Positions 8,231 to 17,220 of a stretch of 63,597 nucleotides of DNA are shown here, in pieces. Within the stretch, counting starts at the first letter, position 1. Each line of letters begins with the position of its first letter. Origin of the DNA: an uncultured Pseudomonas sp. (GTDB taxonomy: Bacteria > Pseudomonadota > Gammaproteobacteria > Pseudomonadales > Pseudomonadaceae); NCBI RefSeq assembly GCF_913777995.1, contig NZ_CAJYVE010000022.1, positions 1 to 63,597 on the forward strand, in the 5' to 3' direction. Below the pieces are notes generated by a model. The model did not search any database and was not told where the DNA came from. It saw nothing but the letters and a program-made list of their open reading frames with translations. The position numbers and the translations under genes are program-made.

Positions 8231-9835
8231 ATGAGACGCGAGACCACTCAGGTTGTAATCGTCGGCGCCGGGCCGAACGGGATCACCGCCGCCCACTACA
8301 TGGGGCTGCATGGCATCGACTGCGTGGTGCTGGAACTGGCCGAGGGCATCCTGCCGTACCCGCGTGCGGTGGGCATGGATGACGAAGCCTTGCGCGTGCT
8401 GCAGGGCATCGGCATCGCCGACATCGCCGTGCGCGACATGATCTGCGACGTGCCGCTGCGCTACTACAACGCGCGGGGCGTGTGCTTTGCCGAGGTCAAG
8501 CCGAGCGTGGCCGAGTATGGCTGGCCGATGCGCAACATCTTCATGCAGCAGTTGCTCGAAGGCACCTTGCGTGACGAACTCGGGCGTCACCCCCAGGTGC
8601 AGCTGCGCCTGGGCCACGAGATGCTCGACCTCAGCCAGGACGAGCAGGGCGTGACCCTGCAGGTGCGCGGTGCCGACGGCCAGACCTACGAGCTGCATAC
8701 GCAGTACCTGATCGGCGCCGACGGCGGACGTTCGAACGTGCGCAAGAAGCTCGGCATCGAATTGCTGGGCATGACTCACCCGCGCAAGTGGGTGGTGGTG
8801 GATGTCTGCAACGACTCCCTGGACGCACCTTACACGGCCTTGCACGCCGACCCCGAGCGGCCTTTCGTATGCATCTACCTGCCCTACGGGCAGCGGCGCT
8901 GGGAATTCATGCTCAAGGAAGGCGAGGACGAGCAGCGCATGTGCGGGGAGTCGACCATCCGCGGGCTGATCCGCGGGCACATCGGCGACGCGGTGGATGA
9001 GCTGCAGATCGTGCGCATCCGTGCCTACACCCACAACTCCCGTGTGGCGGCGCGCTTCGTCGAGGGCCGCGTGGCGCTGGTCGGCGATGCTGCGCACATC
9101 TCGCCACCTTGGGCGGGGCAAGGTCTCAACTCCGGGCTGCGCGACGTGGCCAACCTGGTGTGGAAGATCGCTGCGGTGCTCAAGGGGCGGGCCTCGCCGA
9201 GAATCATCGCCAGCTACGACACCGAGCGGCGTGGTCATGCCACCGACCTGATCGGCCTGGCCGACAACATGGGCGCGGTGCTGGGCCTGACCAACCCGCT
9301 GATGGCCGGGGTGCGCGACTGGCTGTTCCAAGCGGTGAACACGGTCGACAACCTGCGTTCGCACCTGCTGGAGTTCAAGTTCAAGCCCAAGGCGACCATC
9401 ACCAAGGGGCTGGTCTACCACGAACGCGAGGAGTTGCGCGAAGGCGACCTGGTCGGCCAGCTGTTCGTGCAACCGCAGGTCGAAGATGCCGAAGGCCGCC
9501 GCCGACGCCTGGATGAAGTGCTGGGCGACTCCTATGCTGTACTCGGCTACCGGGTCAACCCGGCCGCCGGCCTGAGCGAGGCCACGCGCGCCTACTGGCA
9601 GCGCTGGGACACCCGTTTCATTCAGGTCAACCGTTCGCGCAGTGGCATGCGCGGCCAGCCGTTGAGCGCCGACGGGGCGATCAGCGTCGAGGATGTCGAT
9701 AACCGCCTGGCCAACTGGTTCTCCAAGGTGCGCGACAGCGTCGTGGTGGTACGCCCGGACCGCTTCGTGGCGGCCATCACCACGCCGGAACGCCTGGAAT
9801 CGGTGCTCGCTCGCCTGGAGAAACAACTGTCATGA
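8231..9835 (+). CDS. FAD-dependent aromatic monooxygenase, MhpA-like
   Basis: This 534-residue class A flavoprotein hydroxylase has the dinucleotide-binding GAGPNG (12-17), the DG motif (IGADGGRSNVRK) and the GD motif (GRVALVGDAAHISPPW followed by GQGLNSGLRD). It also has the C-terminal thioredoxin-like domain typical of phenol and 3-(3-hydroxyphenyl)propionate hydroxylases. It would use NAD(P)H and O2 to hydroxylate an aromatic ring ortho to a phenol. The following hydratase overlaps its stop, so the two are translationally coupled. The specific substrate is not readable. Confidence 0.9.
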   Translation: MRRETTQVVIVGAGPNGITAAHYMGLHGIDCVVLELAEGILPYPRAVGMDDEALRVLQGIGIADIAVRDMICDVPLRYYNARGVCFAEVKPSVAEYGWPMRNIFMQQLLEGTLRDELGRHPQVQLRLGHEMLDLSQDEQGVTLQVRGADGQTYELHTQYLIGADGGRSNVRKKLGIELLGMTHPRKWVVVDVCNDSLDAPYTALHADPERPFVCIYLPYGQRRWEFMLKEGEDEQRMCGESTIRGLIRGHIGDAVDELQIVRIRAYTHNSRVAARFVEGRVALVGDAAHISPPWAGQGLNSGLRDVANLVWKIAAVLKGRASPRIIASYDTERRGHATDLIGLADNMGAVLGLTNPLMAGVRDWLFQAVNTVDNLRSHLLEFKFKPKATITKGLVYHEREELREGDLVGQLFVQPQVEDAEGRRRRLDEVLGDSYAVLGYRVNPAAGLSEATRAYWQRWDTRFIQVNRSRSGMRGQPLSADGAISVEDVDNRLANWFSKVRDSVVVVRPDRFVAAITTPERLESVLARLEKQLS

Positions 9836-10626
9836 ACCCTCTCGACGATTTACCTGGCCGCCTGCTGCACTGCGCCGACCAGGCCGTAGCTCTGCCGGCT
9901 GAGCAGGCCCCGGCGGGCCTGGATGTGACGACGGGCTACCGGCTACAGCGCAGCAACCTGGCGCTGCGCCTGGCGCGTGGTGAACGCTTCAGCGGCTGGA
10001 AAGTGGCCTTTGCCGGCGCTGCGGCGCAGGCGCGCTTCGGCCTCGGCGAGCCGGTCTATGGCGGCCTCACCGAGGCCATGGCGGTGTTGCCAGGGGCGGC
10101 CCTGGATCTCGCGGGCCTGGTCGACCCACGGCTGGAGATCGAGATCGCCTTCATCTTTGCCCGTGACCTGCCGCCCGCTGACTACAGCGACGAGCAGATC
10201 ATCCAGGCCATCGGTGGCTTGGCCCTGGCCTTCGAAGTGGCGGATTGCCGCTGGGCTGGCTGGCGCTTCGAGGCCGGCGCTTTCCTGGCCGACAACGCCG
10301 CCGCCGGCCGCTATTGCCTGTCGGCGGCGCTGCCGTTCAGCGCCAGCCGCCATCAAGCGCTGGACTACGCCCTGACCCGCGACGGTGTGGCGCTGGGCCG
10401 CGGGCAGACTGGCGACGCCGCAGACTCGGCGCTGCCGATCACCTGTTGGCTGGTTCGCCGCCTGCTGGCCGACAAGCAGCCGGTGCGCGCCGGGCAGGTG
10501 GTGCTGACCGGTGCCTTGCTGGCGCCGTTGGCCATCGAGCCTGGCCATTTCCGTTTCACCCTCGCCGGGCGAGCGCTGGAGTTGGATTTCGTCAGTCGAG
10601 AGGTCAGCGCCAAGGAGGATGCCTGA
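9832..10626 (+). CDS. 2-keto-4-pentenoate hydratase / fumarylacetoacetase-family protein, MhpD-like
   Basis: This 264-residue protein resembles MhpD/XylJ hydratases: an N-terminal helix followed by TGYRLQRSN, GWKVAFAG, DPRLEIEIAFIFARDL with acidic metal ligands, and a C-terminal GQVVLTGALLAPLAIEPG. The family hydrates 2-hydroxypenta-2,4-dienoates (or decarboxylates the oxo forms) after ring cleavage. The ATGA overlap with the monooxygenase and TGATG overlap with the AraC gene put all three on one transcript. No dedicated aldolase or acylating acetaldehyde dehydrogenase follows, so the route must end differently or rely on genes elsewhere. Confidence 0.88.
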   Translation: MNPLDDLPGRLLHCADQAVALPAEQAPAGLDVTTGYRLQRSNLALRLARGERFSGWKVAFAGAAAQARFGLGEPVYGGLTEAMAVLPGAALDLAGLVDPRLEIEIAFIFARDLPPADYSDEQIIQAIGGLALAFEVADCRWAGWRFEAGAFLADNAAAGRYCLSAALPFSASRHQALDYALTRDGVALGRGQTGDAADSALPITCWLVRRLLADKQPVRAGQVVLTGALLAPLAIEPGHFRFTLAGRALELDFVSREVSAKEDA

Positions 10627-11600
10627 TGTTCGCGCAAACCCGTAGTTTCACCGATCTGCACGAACACGCCGGAGCCATCTCCGGCTGGCGGCAGACCTAT
10701 GACCAGATGGGCCGCGGGCCGCTGAACACCGGCTTGTCGCAGGTGTGTGGCGAGCGCTTCCAGCTGTTTCAGGAGTCTTTCGACAACCGTATCGCGCAAC
10801 ACGGCCAGGCCCCGCGGGGGCGCATGTGCATCGCGGTGGTGCTGCCGGCCGGGCAGGCGCCGATCGTGCAGAAGCAACTGGTGGGCGCGCACAGCGTCAT
10901 GCTGCTGCGTCCGGATGAGGATTTCGTGGTCCAGGCGCCGGCCGGCACGCGTTATTTCGGTGCTACCGTCGACCTGGTACGCTTCGCCGAACTGGCAGCC
11001 TTCGAGCTGTCGGCCGGGCAGTTGCAGCGCGCCAAGACGCTGTCGCAGCTGGAGGTGCCCGGGGCACTCATCGAACGCCTGTTGCAGCGCATCTATGCCG
11101 CGTTCCAACTGATGGTCGAACGTGACGGCGCGGCTGATCACAGCACCGAGAAGTTCATCGAGGACACCCTGCTGGAGACCTTGCTGGACCTGTTCAGTGG
11201 CGCCTGCGACGTGCCGCGTGGACGCCAGGGCAACATTGCGGTGAGTGCCTGGCTGGTCAAGCGCAGCCAGGAACTGGCCCTGGCGCGCCTGGAGCAGCCG
11301 CCGAGCATCCTTGACCTGTGCGCCGAGCTGCGCGTCAGCCGGCGGACCCTGCAGAACAGTTTCCAGGCGGTGACCGGCATGCGCCCGATCGAATACCTGC
11401 GCAACCTGCGTCTCAATGCCGTGCGCCGCAAACTCAGGGCCACGGCGGTGGAGCAGGGCACGGTGGGCGAGATCGCCGGGCAGATGGGCTTCAGCCACCT
11501 CAGCCATTTTTCGCTCAATTACCGCGAGCTGTTCGGCGAGTACCCGTCGCAGACCAAGCGCCAGGCTGGCAGCCCGCTTTGCAAGGTCGGCAACGCCTGA
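10626..11600 (+). CDS. AraC/XylS-family regulator
   Basis: This 324-residue protein has a non-conserved N-terminal sensing half and a C-terminal pair of helix-turn-helix motifs (LCAELRVSRRTLQNSFQ and IAGQMGFSHLSHFSLNYR, then FGEYPSQ). I start it at the ATG at 10626 that overlaps the hydratase stop; the long open frame upstream is just the hydratase in another frame. Being inside the operon and distinct from the divergent IclR regulator, it gives the cluster two layers of control. Its effector may be a pathway metabolite (inference). Confidence 0.9.
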   Translation: MFAQTRSFTDLHEHAGAISGWRQTYDQMGRGPLNTGLSQVCGERFQLFQESFDNRIAQHGQAPRGRMCIAVVLPAGQAPIVQKQLVGAHSVMLLRPDEDFVVQAPAGTRYFGATVDLVRFAELAAFELSAGQLQRAKTLSQLEVPGALIERLLQRIYAAFQLMVERDGAADHSTEKFIEDTLLETLLDLFSGACDVPRGRQGNIAVSAWLVKRSQELALARLEQPPSILDLCAELRVSRRTLQNSFQAVTGMRPIEYLRNLRLNAVRRKLRATAVEQGTVGEIAGQMGFSHLSHFSLNYRELFGEYPSQTKRQAGSPLCKVGNA

Positions 11601-12838
11601 TGAGCGCTGCGAAAGGTTCTGCGCCGCTGATTGCACTGTTGGCTACGCTGTGTGCCCTGGTGCCTTTGTCGATTGACACCTACCTGCCCAGCCTGCCGGA
11701 CATCGCCCTCGACCTGAACGCGGAAACGGCGCGGGTGCAGTCGACCATCGGCCTGTTTCTCGCCGGGTTGTGCAGCGGCATGCTGATCTGCGGCCCGCTG
11801 TCGGACCGTCATGGGCGTCGACGTCTGCTGCTTGGCAGCCTGGCCTTGTACCTGCTGGCCTCGCTGGCTTGCACGCAGGTTACCGACGTGACCCAGTTGC
11901 AGGGCCTGCGCTTCATCCAGGCGCTGGGCGGCGCGGGGGCCCTGGTGTTGGCACGCACCGTGGTACGTGACCTGTACCCGTTGAGCGAGTCGGCGCGGCT
12001 GCTGTCGCTGATGCACGTCATCGCCATGCTCGCCACGCTGGTGGCACCGGTGTTGGGCACCTGGCTGGTGCTGCTGCACGGCTGGCGGACGATCTTCGTG
12101 GCCTTGTTCCTGGCAGCAGCGGCGTGCCTGCTGGTGGCCTGGCGGCTGTTGCCGGAAAGCTTGCCGACACACGCCCGGACGGCCTCGCTGGGGGCGTCGT
12201 TCCGGCATTACGCGGCGATCCTGCGCCACCCGCTGGCGCTGCTGTACATCCTCGCCATGGGCCTGTCGGTGGGTGGCATGTTCGCTTTCATCACCGCTTC
12301 GTCTTTTCTGTTCATCGAGCACTTCGGCTTTTCGCCGCGCGGCTTCAGCCTGGTGTTCGCCCTGAACATCGTCGGCATCATCATCGCCACCGTAATCAAT
12401 GCACGCTGGGTGCGGCGGCGCGGGCCAAGGGCGATGCTGGGGATCGGCAGCCTGGTGGCCGGGGCCGCGGGTGCGGCGCTGCTGGTGGTGGGCCTGACAG
12501 GGTGGGCGCAGCCGCTGTCGATCATCCTCTGCGTGGTGGCGTTCATGGGCATCAGCGGCTTGATCGGTTCCAACTGCATCGCCAGCCTGATGGCGCTGTT
12601 CCCGTACAATGCCGGAGCCGCCGTGGGCCTGGCCGTGGCCCTGCAATTCGCCTGTGGCGCGCTGTTCAGTGCTCTGGTCAGCCAGTTGGGTGACGGCACA
12701 GCGCGCCCGATGTGTCTGGTGATCGGGGGGTGTGGGGTGGCGAGCCTGGTGTGTTACGCCGGTATCCGCCTGTTGAGCGAGCGCCAGGCGGCATTGATTC
12801 ATGCCGATGAAGGCCGATCGCCTCAGCAGCGCGCCTGA
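11600..12838 (+). CDS. Bcr/CflA-type MFS drug or metabolite exporter
   Basis: This 412-residue transporter has about twelve membrane helices and signatures of the Bcr/CflA efflux group (LVPLSIDTYLPSLPDIA near the N-terminus, GPLSDRHGRRRLLLGS after helix 2). It starts at ATG 11600, overlapping the AraC stop. As the last gene of the operon it may export the substrate or a toxic intermediate. Its 3' end overlaps the convergent peroxiredoxin gene by 16 bases, leaving no room for a separate terminator. Confidence 0.9.
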   Translation: MSAAKGSAPLIALLATLCALVPLSIDTYLPSLPDIALDLNAETARVQSTIGLFLAGLCSGMLICGPLSDRHGRRRLLLGSLALYLLASLACTQVTDVTQLQGLRFIQALGGAGALVLARTVVRDLYPLSESARLLSLMHVIAMLATLVAPVLGTWLVLLHGWRTIFVALFLAAAACLLVAWRLLPESLPTHARTASLGASFRHYAAILRHPLALLYILAMGLSVGGMFAFITASSFLFIEHFGFSPRGFSLVFALNIVGIIIATVINARWVRRRGPRAMLGIGSLVAGAAGAALLVVGLTGWAQPLSIILCVVAFMGISGLIGSNCIASLMALFPYNAGAAVGLAVALQFACGALFSALVSQLGDGTARPMCLVIGGCGVASLVCYAGIRLLSERQAALIHADEGRSPQQRA

Positions 12839-13359
12839 CGCAGCCAGTCCAGCACCTGCCCGGCGTTGTTGGCCGGGTCGGGAATGTCGCTGAACAGCTG
12901 GGCCACCCGGCCGTTGTCAATCACCAGCGCGGCGCGGCCGTAGACGCGTATCGGCCCGGCCTGGTAAAGCGGCAGGCCCAGGGCTTCTCCCAGTCGGCAG
13001 GCCGGGTCGGAAAGCAGCGGGTAGGGCAGCTGAATGCGCTCGATCAGCTCCTGCTGGTAGGCGGTGTCTTGTGAGGACAGGCCGAACAGGCGTGTCGCGC
13101 CCAGCGCGGCGAAGTCCTGGAAGTGGTCGCGAAAGCCGCAGGCCTGCGGCGTGCAGCCCTTGGCACCCGGTACGCTGGCCATCTCGGCCGGGGCCGGCAG
13201 GTGCGGGTTGCCGCTGCGCGGGTAGATGAACACCACGCACAGGCCGCGCTCGCGGCTGAGGTCCACCGTTTGGCCATCGGTGGCGGGCAGGGTGGTGCTC
13301 GGCAGTGGCTGGCCGATCAGCCGGTCACGCAGGGCTTGCTGGGAGTCTGGCAGGGTCAT
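12823..13359 (-). CDS. BCP-like peroxiredoxin
   Basis: This 178-residue thioredoxin-fold protein resembles atypical 2-Cys bacterioferritin-comigratory peroxiredoxins. GCTPQACGFRDHF holds the likely peroxidatic Cys69 and resolving Cys74. Compared with classical TPGCTxQAC, the threonine-proline before the first Cys is replaced (AKGC), and a longer segment precedes it (YPRSGNPHLPAP). It probably reduces hydroperoxides. The start at 13359 has GGAA upstream; the frame stays open to 13479 without a good site. It is convergent with and overlaps the MFS gene. Confidence 0.85.
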   Translation of the reverse strand: MTLPDSQQALRDRLIGQPLPSTTLPATDGQTVDLSRERGLCVVFIYPRSGNPHLPAPAEMASVPGAKGCTPQACGFRDHFQDFAALGATRLFGLSSQDTAYQQELIERIQLPYPLLSDPACRLGEALGLPLYQAGPIRVYGRAALVIDNGRVAQLFSDIPDPANNAGQVLDWLRQARC

Positions 13360-13471
13360 GGGTGTTCCGTAGGGCTGGACAGGTGGAAGAGCGGTGTAAG
13401 CCGACGGCTTTGGTGGTCGGGCGATGAACGTTACACTAGTCGGCCTCCCTTCAACCAGACCCGAGGATTGC

Positions 13472-13852
13472 ATGGCCAATCACGATATCGATTTCCTCCC
13501 CGATCCGGACCCCGAGTCCATCTCTTCCGACGTCGCCGGCTTTGGCGGCCTGCTGGTGTCCACGCAGATCCCCACCCGTGCCGATGGCAGCCTGGAGCTG
13601 GGTGGTATCGTCGAGCAGAGCGAATGCACCCTGCAGGCGCTGAAAACGGCCCTGGAAAAGGCCGGCAGCGGCATGGACCGCGTGCTGCACCTGACCATCT
13701 ACCTCACCGACATGGCCGACCGTGCGGCGTTCAACGAGGTCTACCAGCGTTTCTTCAGCAAACCCTGGCCGGTCCGCGCCGCCGTTGGCGTGGCGGCCCT
13801 GGCGGTGCCGGGCATGCGCGTGGAAGTGACGGCAATGGCCGCCCGCGCCTGA
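13472..13852 (+). CDS. RidA-family enamine/imine deaminase
   Basis: This is a compact 126-residue YjgF/YER057c/UK114 protein. The C-terminal signature VRAAVGVAALAVPGMRVEV includes Arg102, equivalent to the catalytic Arg105 of E. coli RidA, and Glu118 near the end. RidA hydrolyses reactive 2-aminoacrylate and related imines made by PLP enzymes. The ATG at 13472 has GAGG six bases upstream, so the open frame from 13424 is trimmed. It is divergent from the peroxiredoxin, with 112 bp between them. Confidence 0.9.
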   Translation: MANHDIDFLPDPDPESISSDVAGFGGLLVSTQIPTRADGSLELGGIVEQSECTLQALKTALEKAGSGMDRVLHLTIYLTDMADRAAFNEVYQRFFSKPWPVRAAVGVAALAVPGMRVEVTAMAARA

Positions 13853-13974
13853 GCCTGCCCCACTGCGCCGGGTTCGGGTTTGCCCGGCGGGCAGACCGCC
13901 CTTGCTCGACGGCATTTGCTGGCCATTCGCTCTTGCCGCGGGTGACGGGCAGGACGCTGACGCCGCGAAGGCAT

Positions 13975-14290
13975 CCCGGCTAACGCCAATACTGTTCAGT
14001 TAGTCGTTATGGGCCCGTGGGAGCGGCTTTAGCCGCGAAAGCGCCAGGAAAATCACTGCATCTGCTGTGAACTGGCGGTCGCTTCGCGGCTGAAGCCGCT
14101 CCTACCCGGCCTAACTGATCAGTATTGCGGCTAACGCCAATACAGTTCAGTTAGACCGTGGGAGCGAGCTTGCTCGCGAAGGCGGCGTCACGTTCACAGC
14201 AAATTCAGCGACTTTGCCCGCTTTTCGCGAGCAAGCTCCCACAAAGCCGCAAGGCGCTTAATCGAACAGTATTGCGGCTAACGCCGGTCC
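13975..14290. repeat. REPIN cluster: type a, linker palindrome, type b
   Basis: This fills most of a 490-bp gene-free gap (13853-14344). A type a REPIN (14017-14105: GTGGGAGCGGCTTTAGCC and GGCTGAAGCCGCTCCTAC) is followed by a palindromic linker (14111-14154: CTAACTGATCAGTATTG and CAATACAGTTCAGTTAG). A type b REPIN (14158-14242: GTGGGAGCGAGCTTGCT and AGCAAGCTCCCAC) comes next. The spacer of type b is identical to that at 63211-63254. The remainder of the gap shows no gene. Confidence 0.88.
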
Positions 14291-14344
14291 TACCGGCCCC
14301 CTGATCGGAGCCGGACGGCACGGCTGGCTTTCGCAGCCAAGGCC

Positions 14345-16735
14345 TTAGACCGTGGACACCTGCGCCAGGCCAAGCATCTGGCCCAGGGCCTGGAACAGGC
14401 TGTCCGGATCGACCGGCTTCTGCAGCACCACACTGCCCGGCAGTTCCAGGCCCTGCAGCTCGGCATAGCCGGTAAGGAACACCACCGGCAAATGCGGCTG
14501 ACGTTCGCGGGCCGCCTGGGCCAGCTGGGCGCCGTTGAAGCCCGGCATGGCGAAGTCGGTGAGCAGCAGGTCGACCTGGTCATCGAGCAGGGCCAGGGCC
14601 TGTTCACCGCTGTTGGCCTTGCGCACCTGGTAGCCCTGCATCTGCAGCATCTCGCCGATCATGTCGCGGATCAGGTCTTCGTCGTCGACCACCAGGATGC
14701 AGCGGTCGTGCCCGCTGTCGGGCTGCGCGTGGGCCTGGGGCTGCGGATCTTCGACCGGCGAGGCCTGGCGCACCGCCGGCAGGTAGACGCTGACTTCCGT
14801 GCCGCGTCCCGGCTCGGTGTCGATGCGCACTCCGCCGCCGGACTGTTTGGCGAACCCGAACACCTGGGCCAGGCCCAGGCCGGACCCTTTGCCGATGTCC
14901 TTGGTGGTGAAGAAGGGCTCGAAGACCTTGGCCAGCACGTCCTGGCTCATGCCGCAGCCGGTGTCGCGGATCGACAGCATCACGTAGTCGCCCGGTTCCG
15001 GATCTTCCGGGCGCTGCGGAACGTGTCGGATGCGTGTGTTGTGGGTGCGCAGGATCAGCAGACCGCCGGTGGGCATCGCATCCCGGGCGTTGATCGCCAG
15101 GTTGAGAATGATCATCTCGGTCTGGGTGGGGTCGGTCAGTGCCTGCCAGAGCTGCGGATGCAGGTCGAGGCGCACCAGAATGCTGCCGCCCAGGGTGCGG
15201 CGCAGCAGTTCTTCCAGGCCGCCCAGGGTGTCGTTGAGGTTCAGCGGCACCGGCTCCAGGCGCTGACGTCGCGAGAAGGCCAGCAACTGCGAGGTCAGCT
15301 TGGCACCGCGCTCGCCAGCCTCGCGGATGTGCTTGAGGCGCTTGCGGGCCTTTTCCAGGTCATGGCGGTCCAGTTCGCGTTCCAGAAAACTGGCGCCGGT
15401 GAGAATCACCGTCAACAAGTTGTTGAAGTCGTGGGCCACGCCCGCGGTGAGCTGGCCGACCGCTTCGAGGCGCTGCATCTGTTGCAGCGCGGCCTCGATG
15501 CGTTCGCGCTCGGCAATCTGGTCGAGCAGCCGGGTATTGGCTTCGGCGAGGTTCTGCGTGGCCTCGCGCTCACTGGTGATGTCCCGCGCCACCACGTAGA
15601 GCAGGGTGTCTTCCGGCACCACCACCCAGGACAACCAGCGCTGCTGGCCGGTGGCGTGGCGGATGCGCCCGGTGATGCGCACGCTGCCGCCGTTGCGCGC
15701 CAGGGTTTCCAGCTCGGCATTGAAGGCCAGGCGGTCGTCCGCCGGCAGTAGCTCCAGCAGCGAGATGTGCGTCATGACCTGGCGGCTGAAACCCAGGGCC
15801 TGTTCCCAGGCCGGGTTGAGGGCCACCGGGGTGAGGTCCTTGTTGAACACCCCCAGCAGATCGCGCGACAGCTCCCAGGCGCGGTCGCGCTCCCGGGTGC
15901 GTCGCTCGATGCGTTCACCGAGCATTTCGTTCAGCTGTTTGAGGGCCAGGGTGGCCTGGCGCTGCTGGTGGATGTCCTGCAGGACGCCGGAGAAGCGCAC
16001 GCACTGGCCATCGATGAAACGTGCCTGGCCGCTGCTGAGCAGCCAGCGCGGCTCTTCAGCATTGATGCAGCGGAACTCGATCCGGTAGTGGCCATTGCCC
16101 TCGGGCGACATGGCGCGCTCCACGGCTTCACGGACCATCGGCAGGTCGTCAGGGTGGATGCCGTCGTAGAAGCGCTCAAGGGTCAGCACGGCGTCCGCCG
16201 GCAGGCCGAACAGCGCCTTGGAGCGGTCGTCCCACAGCAGTTGGCCGTCCAACGGGTGGAAGTCCCAGCTGCCCATGCCGGCGGCGTCGATGGCGATGCG
16301 TGCCCGCGCCTCGACTTCGGCCAAGGCCTCTTCGGCGCGGCGGCGGCGCTGGCGCTCCTGCACTTCGGTCAGGGCCCGGCGTACCGCCTTGGGCAGCAGC
16401 GAGAGGTTCTTCTTCAGCACGTAGTCGGTGGCGCCCAGGCGGATCATTTCCACCGCATGCTCTTCGCCGTAGATACCTGACAGGAAGATGAACGGCGTGT
16501 CCGGCGCCAGGCGCTGGGCGGTGAGCAACACGTCGGTGCCGGAGGAGCCGGGCAGTACGCAATCGCACAGGATCAGGTCGAAGTGCTGCTCCTGCAGCGC
16601 ACGTTCGACGCCGAGATGATCGAACACCTGATGCGCCTGGATCAGCAGGCCGCTGCGCTCCAGGCGCATAAGAGTCAGTTCGGCATCCATCGAACTGTCT
16701 TCGACCATCAGCAGTTTCATGGGCTTGGAAAACAT
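14345..16735 (-). CDS. Hybrid sensor kinase with receivers at both ends
   Basis: This 796-residue cytoplasmic protein (no membrane helices) has, in order: an N-terminal receiver (phosphoacceptor Asp58, CDCVLPG), a PAS domain (GMGSWDFHP), a coiled coil, a second PAS (VTLNP-like ALNPAWEQALGF), a HisKA-type dimerisation helix with His435 (VAHDFNNLL), an ATPase domain (NLAINARDAM, DTGCGMS, GSGLGLAQV) and a C-terminal receiver (Asp727, LTDFAMPG). It starts at 16735 with GGAG upstream, ten bases after the small response regulator. Its N-terminal receiver can take phosphate from another kinase, probably the phytochrome upstream (inference). Confidence 0.92.
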   Translation of the reverse strand: MFSKPMKLLMVEDSSMDAELTLMRLERSGLLIQAHQVFDHLGVERALQEQHFDLILCDCVLPGSSGTDVLLTAQRLAPDTPFIFLSGIYGEEHAVEMIRLGATDYVLKKNLSLLPKAVRRALTEVQERQRRRRAEEALAEVEARARIAIDAAGMGSWDFHPLDGQLLWDDRSKALFGLPADAVLTLERFYDGIHPDDLPMVREAVERAMSPEGNGHYRIEFRCINAEEPRWLLSSGQARFIDGQCVRFSGVLQDIHQQRQATLALKQLNEMLGERIERRTRERDRAWELSRDLLGVFNKDLTPVALNPAWEQALGFSRQVMTHISLLELLPADDRLAFNAELETLARNGGSVRITGRIRHATGQQRWLSWVVVPEDTLLYVVARDITSEREATQNLAEANTRLLDQIAERERIEAALQQMQRLEAVGQLTAGVAHDFNNLLTVILTGASFLERELDRHDLEKARKRLKHIREAGERGAKLTSQLLAFSRRQRLEPVPLNLNDTLGGLEELLRRTLGGSILVRLDLHPQLWQALTDPTQTEMIILNLAINARDAMPTGGLLILRTHNTRIRHVPQRPEDPEPGDYVMLSIRDTGCGMSQDVLAKVFEPFFTTKDIGKGSGLGLAQVFGFAKQSGGGVRIDTEPGRGTEVSVYLPAVRQASPVEDPQPQAHAQPDSGHDRCILVVDDEDLIRDMIGEMLQMQGYQVRKANSGEQALALLDDQVDLLLTDFAMPGFNGAQLAQAARERQPHLPVVFLTGYAELQGLELPGSVVLQKPVDPDSLFQALGQMLGLAQVSTV

Positions 16736-16745
16736 CCGGGCTCCG

Positions 16746-17207
16746 TCAGGAATTACGACGCCGATTCAGACGCAGGGAGCCGGGCGGAGGTTCATTCAGC
16801 ACGGCCCAGAATACGCCGAGGTCGGAAATTGCCGCGACGAACTCCTTGAACTCCACGGGTTTGACCACGTAGGCATTGACCCCCAGCTCGTAGGCGCGCA
16901 GCAGGTCGGGCTCTTCGCGCGAGGAGGTCAGCATCACCGTCGGGATGCTGCGCAGCTCGGGGGTGTCGCGGACCACCTTGAGCACTTCCAGGCCGTCGAC
17001 CTTGGGCAGCTTGAGGTCCAGCAGCAGGACTGCCGGGTTGCCGTCGTCACGCTCGGTGAAAGCATTGCGACGCAGCAGGTAGTCCAGGGCGTCGGCACCG
17101 TCACGCAGGACGATGACTTCGTTGGCCAACTGGCTGCGCTCCAGCGCGACGAGGGTCAACTCCAGGTCCCTGGGGTTGTCTTCGACCAACAGAATGGGTT
17201 TGAGCAT
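16746..17207 (-). CDS. Single-domain response regulator, Rcp1-like
   Basis: This 153-residue CheY-like receiver begins MLKPILLVEDNPRD. It has acidic pocket residues Glu9-Asp10, phosphoacceptor Asp64 (LLLDLKLPKVDG), the conserved Thr/Ser of MLTSSREEPD and Lys in VVKPVEF. The asymmetrical loop around DYLLRR is typical of phytochrome-partner Rcp1-type regulators. It lies thirteen bases after the phytochrome stop and is therefore its likely phosphoacceptor. It has no output domain, so it would act by protein contact or as a phosphate shuttle. Confidence 0.92.
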   Translation of the reverse strand: MLKPILLVEDNPRDLELTLVALERSQLANEVIVLRDGADALDYLLRRNAFTERDDGNPAVLLLDLKLPKVDGLEVLKVVRDTPELRSIPTVMLTSSREEPDLLRAYELGVNAYVVKPVEFKEFVAAISDLGVFWAVLNEPPPGSLRLNRRRNS

Positions 17208-17220
17208 GATTGGCAGTTTC

